64,000 nt of DNA from contig JABAKD010000026.1 in NCBI GenBank assembly GCA_012845835.1, positions 11,098,334 to 11,162,333 of the forward strand, read 5' to 3'. The number at the start of each line of letters is the position of its first letter. The first letter of the stretch is position 1. Position numbers and translations under genes: made by a program. The notes under the pieces were generated by a model that saw nothing but the letters and a program-made list of their open reading frames with translations, made no database searches and was not told the DNA's origin. Below, piece after piece: positions 58,001-64,000 of the stretch. Source of the stretch: Undaria pinnatifida (taxonomy: Eukaryota; Sar; Phaeophyceae; Laminariales; Alariaceae).

Positions 58001-61000
58001 CAGCAGCTGCGTACTCGCTTGTTGGGTTTGTTTTCTACATTGATTCCCGTGTATTTCAATGTGCCGGTCCTCGATGCTATCAACCGGCACTGGACTGGCG
58101 CTGTTTACTGCGTGCAGTCGAGGGGGGGGGGGGTCCCAATAGTGCCGGTATGTCGCCAACCCAATGTACCGGCACTATTCGGGGTACCCGCACTACAGGG
58201 AAGCGGGTTGCTAGAAGGAGTTACCATGGGTGAAATCGTGCCAAGCGATTCTACCGGCACTATAAGAGAGTGGTGGCACTGTTGGGGGACACTGTATCCC
58301 CTTTTGGGGCTTGCGAGGGGGGAAGTATCGAAAACATTTAGCGATTACTTCCATCGGCTACGCAACGAATACGGCCAGGGCTGCTGGGGTAAGGCTTACA
58401 TCCCAGCTGCAGTGCGTACCTGTACAAGGAGCTGGGCGACACGCACGCGTACGTGCAGCGCGATGACAGTTATATGATACGGGCTTGCGTTTTGTGTAGA
58501 CGCTTTGATAAAGTCGCACTCGTCGTCGGCTTTGATCTCTGTACATGTCTACATGTCTACATGGACCCCCGAAATGGTTCGTGGGTTTCTCTCCGGCAGG
58601 ACGAGCCGCGCTGTCCTGAGAAGAGGGAGTCCCATTGGGGAGGGTAGGAGGATAGATTGCTGGGTGGTTAGGTGATTAGGTAAGTAGGTGGGGTGGGTGG
58701 ATGGGTAGGTGGGTGGGGTGGGTGGGTGGGTGGGTGGGTGGTTGAGTTGGTGGGTGATGGGTGGGTGGGTGGGTGGGGTGGGTGGGTGGGTGGGTGGGTG
58801 GTTGAGTGGGTGGGTGGATGGGTGGGTGGGTGGGGTGGGTGGGTGGGTGGGTGGGTGGGTGGGTGGGTGGTTGAGTGGGTGGTTGAGTGGGTGAGAGGGC
58901 GGATGGGTGTGTGTTGTGCACCAGCTATAGCTCGATAGGGAGACGCCTGCTGTTTTTGGCGCGTGGCCGGCATCCACACCACCAAACACGCACATTTCTG
59001 CGCAGTAAGCGCTTTTTATACAACCGAACTGGTGCAATCCCGTAGCCCCACGCCCGTGTCCCGCGATTCGAAACGCAGAAGGAAATGTGTTGGCTGGCCT
59101 CAACCTGGGGTTGCGGGGCGAGAAGGGAAAGACGAAGCGGCGGTGGACGCTGAGGATCTTACCGCGGCGATGGAAAAGGTAACTCGGCGTTTTGATTGCG
59201 GGGGAAGCGGGGGTTGGGTGGCGGTGGAGTGGGCGGTCTGTATCGTGGGGTTATGGTTACTGTTGTTGTTTTTTCCAGGGCTGGCATTGCATTCACTCCA
59301 TAGGTTGTCGACCGGGGGGTATTTGCGTGATGATTTCTAATCGAGATCGGGAATTTAGTTCAGTGCTTCAGTCGAACTACTTGAAGCTGGAAAAGTTAAG
59401 TTTGCGGGGCTAAACGGGTTAGGGGGTGAGCGTCGGCTTCGCTGAGTAAAGCTGGTCCGGTCGCGATTGGGCATTGGACCAGCTTTATACCAGGGACCGA
59501 CCTTATCCGGTGAGATCTGCTACTCCGCTAGGATACTATGGCTCTCCCTAGAATTTCGCGCTGATGGGTGTTTGTAACTGTTGTCAACACAACGCAACCC
59601 AACCCGACCCAATCCAACCCAACCAAACCCAACCCAGCCCAACCAACCCAACCCAGCCCAACCCAACCCAACCCAACCCAACCCAACCCAACCCAACCCA
59701 ACCCAACCCAACCCAACCCAACCCAACCCAACCCAACCCAACCCAACCCAACCCAGCCCAACCAACCCAACCCAGCCCAACCCAACCCAACCCAACCCAA
59801 CCCAACCCAACCCAACCCAACCCAACCCAACCCAACCCAACCCAACCCAACCCAACCCAACCCAACCCAACCCAACCCAACCCAACCCAACCCAACCCAA
59901 CCCAACCCAACCCAACCCAACCCAACCCAACCAACCAAACCAAACCAAACCAAACCAAACCAAACCAAACCAAACCTAACCTAACCCGGCCCAACACAAC
60001 CCAACCCAACCCTGCTGGTACAAACTGCTGCTGTGCTACTGCTATGCCGGTGCTGTTGTCTCAGTAGTCACAGAAAATCAAGTTTTTTTTATTAACTGTC
60101 TTATGAAGTAATTGGCGGTCGAGCTGAACATGCGACCGCGTGGAAAGTCGGCCGCGTGAGGGTGGACAACAGCCCCTACTGCTTGGCGCCACTCGTAAAT
60201 TCAAAGCTTCGATCGCAATAAATAGAAGTACCAAAGTTGCAACCCGACGGTCGTTCGTCTTTGAGGAATTTCCGTTCAAACTTCATCGCCTTTTTTTGTT
60301 TCCTTTTCCATTTTTTCAACTGCGGCGATTGGTGAAATCGTTTGGTATGCCATTCCGGCGTTGATTGCGGCAAACGAGCCTTGAACATCCCTCCGAATAC
60401 CCGCCCGCGCTAGTTCGCGGCACGTTCTTCCGATGGAGCACAGTTTTGGCCCTTTTTATAGCCGTAAGTAGCAGAGGGGTGCGATCGTTTTTTTTCACAT
60501 ATTTTAGTTCTTGTCGTTTTTACGCACCGCTGTGCGATAACCCCGATTCGTGCGACAACTTCCGACTCCTGTGCGTAGATCGATTAAAATCATTTGGTCC
60601 TGGTATTTTACCCCCCCCCCCCCCCCTGGTGCTCCGTCTCGAAAAGGATTCGTGGTCAATAGTCGAATGAATAAAGCAAGCAAACACATGAGTATCCCCC
60701 CCTCTCCCCCCCCCCTTGTGCGATAGCTCCGATATATGCGACGACTCGCATCCTTACGGTACCTGGCGACAAACTGGCTAGATTTAGGTAAGATTTTGGT
60801 TGATGCGTACCGCGATCGGGGGGGTGTACTGTTTTTATGCATAGCCGTAGCCTTAGGGCCATAGCCCCTTGCAGCCCGTACGATGCCGGGACGGAGCACG
60901 CCGGGTTTTCACCGACTAGGCAGACATCGCGAACAACAAGCGCGACGCAAGGCGTGAGCTGTTCGCGGAGTCGGGTGAAGGGTGAGCTGCATGCTCTACC

Positions 61001-63777
61001 GAGAACCACTTTGTGAGGCTGACTTCCGCACCTTGTGCGGCGTACTTTCTTGCGTGTTGGATGACAGCTATGACTGAGTTTACTTGTTTTCTGGTGTGGC
61101 CTCTTCCAGAGACAGCTACACGAAAGGGGAGGGGTGGGGGGTGCACTCGATGTTTATGCATGGCCGTAGTCTTATTACCATATGGTATAGTAGCTAGTGG
61201 TAGCTATTAGACCCTCGCATCCCTACAATGCCGGGACGGAGCACGTCGGGGTTTTCTCCGACCAGGCAGACATTGCTTGCACCAAGCGCGAGGCGGGGCG
61301 GGGGGGGGGGGGGGAGGCGTTCAGGACAAACGTTTTCTGTTCGACCGAGCTACTCACCCGAGGAAATATCCGAATATCGTTGTCTTCGTTTTTGCGATTA
61401 TCATCCGGTGTATACCTAGATCAAATCACATTTTTTGATCGGGCTGTACTTTCGTATGTTGTCGCAGTCCGGAGTCGTCCTCACGCTAGGGGTGCAGCAG
61501 ATTCTAAGAATTTTCTGAGCTCCTAGCATGAGAAGCTCATCAATATCTCACCAACATCACCCGAAACAATACGTCGAAGGCATCCGTTCGCGCAACCCGA
61601 CGAGCACTTCTATTCGCTACAGCAGTAGTCCTACATCGAATGAAAGCGTAAAGTTTTCATACTAGCCGATAGTTCCAAGCTTGAAGAGCTCAACCGATCA
61701 AAAACGTTAACGTTTGGCCCAACTGTGCAACCCCTACGGCACTATAGAGGGGTGACTCTCCGTTCTTGGGTTCGGTGTGGATATCCTCAATTGAAGAGCC
61801 TAACAAAATTTGGGTGCACCGCTGTTGTACTGTGGTACGCGTTGGCTGCGGTGATATTGTTAGTGTTCCCGGTGGATTCGAGGGCTGCGTAGAGGTGCCG
61901 TTAACGCATTTACAACTGGAAACCCTTTTTTTGACATATTTACTTGAAGTTAGTATAGAGAGGGATTTGGGGGCTGTAGAGGAGTTAAGGGCGTACCACC
62001 GCGCTAGTGGTCTGTCTGACTGCCGCGCTTTGGGATTTCCTTGCGGAGTATCCGCAAAAGTTTAGACATGTTGGAAGTACTTTGATAACAGTGCTGCTTT
62101 TTTAGACTTGAACAACATTGCCTACGTAAGGTTTGGGTGGGGGGAAAACAGACATATTTTAATTGCAGTATGATATTTGAAATGTAGAGCGGGCGCCGAA
62201 AATGTTTTTCTCACACTATTTTGTCTTTGGAACCGGACATATTTTGGACTTTCACGCCACAGAGAAAGAGCCCCAGCTAGAAAGAAAAAACTTACAACGT
62301 GTTTCCATCTCTTCGTCGCTTGAAATCCCCTTCTCGAAACGCTGTGGCCGTGTGCGGATCGCGGTTTGTGATCAGGTTGGGGCATCGTCTCTACGGGGAC
62401 ACCATGTTACCGTTCCCAATACTCCATGGTCTGACATTGGCGGCATGGAAGAGGTGGGTGTGGGGGGTGGGAGGTGGAGGTTGGGGGTTGAGGGTTGCGG
62501 GTTAGGGAGGGGGGAGGCGGGGGGGCGCACATACTTGATGCATGTCTTAGTATTTGGACCATTGACCATGAATCCCGTTGGAGACGGAGCACTGTTGCAG
62601 GGCGGGGTTTGGGATGGGTTGGGGGTGGAGGGTCTGGCGGTGGGGGTTGGGGATCGGTGGGGCGGGGGTTGGGGGGTGGGAGGTTGGTTGGTCGGGGATT
62701 AGGGGTAGGCTTTTGGTGTTCGTTTTGGTTCGGGGGTCTGGTTTAGTGTGAGACGAAGCGAAGCAGTCCGTTGCGCGCTATCTAGAGCTTGGAATCGTGG
62801 ACGGCATATCAGTGCTGCGAAAGCGCGGCAGGCGCCTTCAGATGCGCGGCGAATGCAACGTGCAACTACACGTATGCCTGCACGCGCACAACAGAGCCCG
62901 CCCTAATGTTTTAGGGCTGACAACCAGGTTAGTCCTTGCCCTATTGATGTTCGTTCAAGTCGTGGTGTGTGATGCCGCGCTGAGTTGTTGACAACGCGTT
63001 CTTATGTCGGACCAGGCTAAGGCGAAGCTGCGCCAGGCGGTGGAGTGGCCGGTGGCAAACAAAGAGGCCTTCGACCGGATGGGGTTAAAGCCGCCAAGGT
63101 GAGGATTGCAAACACGACCGCATGCTACCTTCTTAGTCTAGTCGGGGATATGCTTCAACTGTTAACGTCTTCTAAGCGAGATGTTTTAGGTTCGGTGAGA
63201 GGGGTACGGGCGGAATGGCTGGGCGAAGCCGGAGTCGGGGTGCAAGCCGAATGCATACAGACCTAGCGCTGCACGTAAAAGCAAGCTCTGTGGCATGCTC
63301 GAGCGACGTTACCGGGCGCGTTGAGCTTGAGCTTGTTCCAATTGTGCACGCTGAATTCCAAGAGGTTAACCTTTTCACTGCTAAAAAAAGCATCCACACT
63401 ATTTCCTACCTGGTAGTTGTTTTACTCCCAGAACGTGGGTGAAAAAATGAATCCCACTAATTCCAAGCTGTTTGTCCCCTAAAAAGTAGGCGGAGTTCCG
63501 CATGAAGCCTTGCGTAGGAGAGAGGGGGTGATCTGGGGGATACGCCAACGTGTATGGACAGATTATTTTTGTGCATCTTCCGTTCCCATTGTGGCATTCC
63601 TCCATCACCTGTATTAATATGCTTTGTTTCTGCCTCTATTCTTTTCTCATCGTGACATGTCTCCGTTGCTCTTTGACTGTAGGGGAATTCTCCTGTTCGG
63701 TCCTCCAGGTTGCAGCAAGACTACCCTCGTCAGGGCCGCCGCCACAGCTGCCGGGGCTACTTTCGTCTGCCTGTCAG
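41869..63777 (+). CDS. AFG2: AFG2/SPATA5-type two-domain AAA+ ATPase gene (12 exons seen, 3' end outside window)
   Basis: Twelve exons (separate entries) join through eleven GT-AG introns with consistent phases into about 1,092 codons. Order: N-domain with [20 protein letters not shown], low-complexity expansions, then D1 with [39 protein letters not shown] and [14 protein letters not shown]. Next comes the linker [14 protein letters not shown], then [20 protein letters not shown] and the D2 Walker A GPPGCSKT. The GCSKT P-loop and the WSDIGG linker followed by AVEWP distinguish AFG2/SPATA5 from Cdc48/p97. The family acts in release and recycling of pre-60S ribosome assembly factors; in yeast it is Drg1. 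The N-region before D1 is about 740 residues, roughly double the animal protein. D2 Walker B onward lies beyond the window. Confidence 0.9.
43610..43642 (+). repeat. G-run in intron 1 of the AFG2-like gene
   Basis: gaggggggagggggagg followed by a 13-G run lies in the 607-bp intron 43,097-43,703. It gives a poly-Gly stretch if read through, which supports placing it in the intron. Confidence 0.6.
43704..44345 (+). CDS. AFG2: AFG2-like exon 2: second half of N-domain
   Basis: The exon follows a strong acceptor (ttcccttccctccag) and ends AAAG|GTAAGG. It reads [20 protein letters not shown], then a Gly/Ser-rich linker, then [20 protein letters not shown], which resembles the LxGRxVxxGDxV strand of AAA N-domains, then Gly/Asp/Ala-rich sequence. 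Phase is 1 at both ends. Confidence 0.75.
44492..44845 (+). CDS. AFG2: AFG2-like exon 3: end of N-domain and start of D1
   Basis: After the acceptor gcttctctctcag the frame reads [20 protein letters not shown], then an alanine-rich stretch encoded by a gctgctgctg-like tract (44,640-44,715). It then reads [14 protein letters not shown], the helix that precedes Walker A in D1 (compare ALxELVxLPL). The donor is GAGG|GTAAGA. The usual VGGL signature at the start of D1 is not recognisable, which is odd for the family. Confidence 0.75.
45517..45656 (+). CDS. AFG2: AFG2-like exon 4: D1 Walker A
   Basis: The acceptor is tttccccatgcacag. It reads [20 protein letters not shown] then [14 protein letters not shown] and ends KSPFQ|GTGCTT. 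An open continuation past the donor (VLLRVHG) is intronic, because the phase-0 join to exon 5 gives the expected strand before the second helix. Confidence 0.9.
45657..48851 (+). other. Intron 4 of the AFG2-like gene
   Basis: This 3.2-kb intron holds the GC hairpin at 45,957-45,985 and a duplicated segment (46,455-46,560 and 46,775-46,880, sharing gacaacatgct and gggtgtgct phrases). It also holds an AT-rich stretch with aaaaaat repeats (47,030-47,350), the inverted copy of a dispersed repeat (47,935-48,180) and the 90-bp tandem array next to exon 5. Confidence 0.6.
47935..48180 (-). repeat. Dispersed repeat R, copy 1
   Basis: Read on the minus strand: ggtgtactcagt...tgccgggacggagcacg...gcagacgttgcttgcaccaagcgcga...gagtt-cttgttttctggtgt. 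The same order occurs on the plus strand at 60,822-61,115 and partly at 61,140-61,300. All three copies are in introns of the same gene. Confidence 0.65.
48281..48880 (+). repeat. Tandem array of about 90-bp units that repeat the exon 5 acceptor
   Basis: Six to seven units share tctttcgga...gatag|gtccaactcaccacgc, gcaacaa..gagtac, a C run and ctgtgctg. The last unit runs into the true exon 5, whose first bases (gtccaactcaccacgctcaacg) are the same phrase. Upstream units therefore carry decoy copies of the 3' splice site plus about 20 exonic bases. Units begin near 48,281, 48,367, 48,455, 48,546, 48,647, 48,740 and 48,828. Confidence 0.65.
48852..49051 (+). CDS. AFG2: AFG2-like exon 5: D1 pore-loop helix and Walker B
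   Basis: It reads [20 protein letters not shown], then [13 protein letters not shown], then a basic Gly/Arg linker, then [14 protein letters not shown] and the donor CCAG|GTGAGC. LNGAEIL and ALREAF match the INGPEI..LRxxF region, and FLDEAD is Walker B. The family's [K/Y]YYGE[S/T]E pore-loop segment is replaced by SLGQWKACE, so the aromatic position is a Trp and the GE dipeptide is lost. Confidence 0.9.
49819..49947 (+). CDS. AFG2: AFG2-like exon 6: D1 sensor 1
   Basis: The acceptor is ttttttccccagcag; a second AG three bases upstream would add one codon in frame (a tandem NAGNAG acceptor). It reads [20 protein letters not shown], then LTLMDGF, then VLVFGATNR with the sensor-1 Asn, and ends AACAG|GTCACG. 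LLxLMDG is the canonical segment between Walker B and sensor 1. Confidence 0.9.
50395..50655 (+). mobile_element. tRNA-derived SINE, copy 2 (in intron 6)
   Basis: The B box reads aagttcgaatcta (50,450). The body shares gaaagcgcgagagcctgagtt, tcgatgcaaatcga, catgcgctataaaaatt and gaccacggcttgtccagaag with the copy at 8,810-9,115. The A tail is replaced by aaaacatc. Inserted in the sense orientation of the host gene. Confidence 0.65.
51190..51720 (+). repeat. (TTG)n/(CTG)n compound trinucleotide array
   Basis: About 500 bases of imperfect ttg, ctg, gtt and gcg triplets. ORFs across it (poly-Leu, poly-Val, poly-Asn) are artefacts of the array. Confidence 0.85.
52282..52402 (+). CDS. AFG2: AFG2-like exon 7: D1 arginine-finger segment
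   Basis: The acceptor is ctctctcgggcag. It reads [20 protein letters not shown], then [20 protein letters not shown], and ends with the donor GTAACC, phase 0. ALRRPGRFD is the conserved second region of homology and includes the arginine fingers. Confidence 0.95.
52403..53879 (+). other. Intron 7 of the AFG2-like gene
   Basis: It contains a 42-bp direct repeat (cccagcgtgggatg(a/g)cttcactgttccggccaaaa at about 52,520 and 52,722). A paralogous pair, gagctg..ggtgttgga and gagctgcggcgggtgttt, lies at 53,140-53,240 with agcaatacttctttt. A (CCCT)n tract (53,790-53,877) merges with the exon 8 acceptor. A tRNA D-arm-like phrase (ccgtttaccgcagtggtaaa) lies at 53,757. Confidence 0.5.
53880..53986 (+). 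CDS. AFG2: AFG2-like exon 8: C-terminal helical part of D1
   Basis: It reads [20 protein letters not shown], then [15 protein letters not shown], and ends TCAG|GTAAGC, phase 2. [10 protein letters not shown] is the sensor-2 region box of AAA D1 domains. Its polypyrimidine tract is the microsatellite immediately upstream. Confidence 0.9.
56900..57085 (+). repeat. (GGTAT)n pentanucleotide array
   Basis: About 36 copies of tggta/ggtat with a few tggtg variants. A short related run (ggtatggtat) also lies just after exon 8 at 53,998-54,020. Confidence 0.9.
57340..57930 (+). repeat. Tandem duplication rich in gacccg
   Basis: The block cttt..cgggtcgg-tcatttctcgcgggtcgggtc...gacccgacc...gagatacccttgg-tcgggt occurs at about 57,358-57,560 and again at 57,640-57,945. 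The second block has an internal duplication of cccaactggtgagatttcta. Confidence 0.65.
58675..58910 (+). repeat. (GGGT)n array
   Basis: About 230 bases of gggtgggtgg with interspersed gttgag. It is G4-prone on the plus strand, which is the coding strand of the host gene. Confidence 0.85.
59079..59178 (+). CDS. AFG2: AFG2-like exon 9: end of D1
   Basis: The acceptor cgaaacgcag has a weak pyrimidine tract. The frame reads [20 protein letters not shown], then [12 protein letters not shown], and ends GAAAAG|GTAACT, phase 0. [10 protein letters not shown] corresponds to VTxEDFxxAL at the end of D1. Confidence 0.8.
59590..60010 (+). repeat. (AACCC)n pentanucleotide array
   Basis: About 70 copies of aaccc with rare agccc and accaa variants, grading into (AACCA)n at 59,930-59,975. 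All six reading frames are open over it; those ORFs are artefacts. Confidence 0.95.
60822..61300 (+). repeat. Dispersed repeat R, copies 2 and 3 in tandem
   Basis: Copy 2 (60,822-61,115) shares gatgccgggacggagcacg, ttcaccgactaggcagac, ggatgacagct and acttgttttctggtgtgg with copy 1. Copy 3 (61,140-61,300) repeats the first half (tgtttatgcatggccgtag, aatgccgggacggagcacg, gcttgcaccaagcgcgag). Confidence 0.65.
62376..62453 (+). CDS. AFG2: AFG2-like exon 10: linker into D2
   Basis: A 78-nt exon encoding exactly 26 residues, [20 protein letters not shown] then IGGMEE. It begins at gtttgtgatcag and ends GAAGAG|GTGGGT. The [11 protein letters not shown] motif is the signature entry to D2 in AFG2/SPATA5 proteins. 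The intron that follows opens with many G triplets (62,454-62,520). Confidence 0.9.
63016..63098 (+). CDS. AFG2: AFG2-like exon 11: D2 helix before Walker A
   Basis: It reads [20 protein letters not shown], then RMGLKPP, and ends [26 protein letters not shown] is diagnostic of AFG2 D2. Confidence 0.95.
63683..63777 (+). CDS. AFG2: AFG2-like exon 12: D2 Walker A
   Basis: The acceptor is ctctttgactgtag. It reads [20 protein letters not shown], then [12 protein letters not shown], and ends CTGTCAG|GTCAGT, phase 1. GPPGCSKT is the family-specific P-loop. The next exon, with the second pore loop and Walker B, lies beyond the window; the remaining bases are intron with ttgggttg repeats (63,840-63,930). 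Confidence 0.95.
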
Positions 63778-64000
63778 GTCAGTGGAGATCAAGGCTGCGG
63801 TAGGGAACGATTAGCTCAGCAGTGAGGGCCACACTGAGGTTTTGGTTGGGTTGAATTGAGTTGAGTTGGGTTGACTTAGTTCTGATTATGTTGGGTTGGG
63901 CTACTGGTGGGTGCGTTGTTGTTTTGGGTTGAGTTTACTAGCAACACGATAGCACTGCCAATTATTGAGCTTTCTTTGCTTTCTGGTCCATTTTATAGTG

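Larger units (their letters stand above)
53987..59078 (+). other. Intron 8 of the AFG2-like gene (5.1 kb)
   Basis: The longest intron. It carries gcagcagcag-rich stretches (54,620-54,660, 55,465-55,565), the (GGTAT)n array, a ggcccgacccg-rich tandem duplication (57,340-57,930) and the (GGGT)n array. An ORF pair at 56,312-56,501 looks protein-like on both strands but I cannot assign it. I found no further exon with matching phase. Confidence 0.55.
59179..62375 (+). other. Intron 9 of the AFG2-like gene
   Basis: It holds the (AACCC)n array, two C runs (60,611-60,626, 60,695-60,716), the plus-strand copies of dispersed repeat R (60,822-61,115, 61,140-61,300) and a G run at 61,298-61,312. No exon with suitable phase was seen. 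Confidence 0.55.

Noticed and set aside
59590-60010. Telomeric or subtelomeric repeat
   Set aside because: The unit is AACCC without the TTAGGG/CCCTAA register, and it is interstitial within an intron of a spliced gene.
59564-60067. Long ORFs of repeating Pro-Thr-Gln-Pro-Asn and Gly-Leu-Gly-Trp-Val
   Set aside because: Translations of the (AACCC)n array in all frames; no start context, splice support or non-repeat sequence.

Overview
This is a eukaryotic nuclear window. Coding regions are short exons separated by GT-AG introns of about 150 bp to 5 kb, and most of the remaining DNA is transposon debris, mini- and microsatellites and homopolymer G/C tracts. There is no operon, rRNA cluster or CRISPR array. 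Intron-rich genes with repeat-loaded introns fit an algal or stramenopile genome, perhaps brown-algal. That placement is inference only.

1-18.1 kb is a mosaic of repeats. A G-run-rich family recurs at least five times, in both orientations. It surrounds a truncated PIF1-type helicase (about 1.59-2.21 kb, + strand) and a frameshifted Ty1/copia polymerase relic (about 5.9-7.15 kb, - strand). A tRNA-derived SINE lies at 8.81-9.11 kb and matches a second copy at 50.4 kb.

18.1-24.8 kb has no complete gene. It holds a 701-bp PIF/Harbinger-type element with TAA target duplications, which carries an ATG-started signal-peptide-like exon. It also holds a diverged minisatellite (21.3-22.7 kb) and about 2.3 tandem copies of a 300-bp tRNA-like unit (23.4-24.1 kb).

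24.8-38.66 kb is the most striking part: a diverged inverted duplication with its centre near 30,155. Each arm carries the same intron-containing DNA-methyltransferase-like gene, with a motif I LDICGAKGD-type loop followed by TSPPY. The left copy is intact. The right copy is split inside its first exon by a 3.3-kb segment that carries a separate multi-exon zinc-ribbon-like gene on the - strand. Each arm also has a private transposon insertion: 852 bp with inverted ends on the left, and about 773 bp LTR-like on the right. The other arm supplies the empty site in each case.

41.9-63.8 kb, + strand, is the one clear host housekeeping gene: an AFG2/SPATA5-type AAA+ ATPase. I traced twelve exons whose reading frame and intron phases close across eleven introns. 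They cover a long low-complexity N-domain, all of D1 (Walker A, Walker B, sensor 1, arginine-finger segment, GYVGADL box), the WSDIGG linker and the D2 Walker A (GPPGCSKT). The gene runs off the window before D2 Walker B. Its introns hold a SINE copy, a dispersed 290-bp repeat, and (TTG/CTG)n, (GGTAT)n, (GGGT)n and (AACCC)n arrays. They also hold a roughly 90-bp tandem array that repeats the 3' splice site of exon 5.
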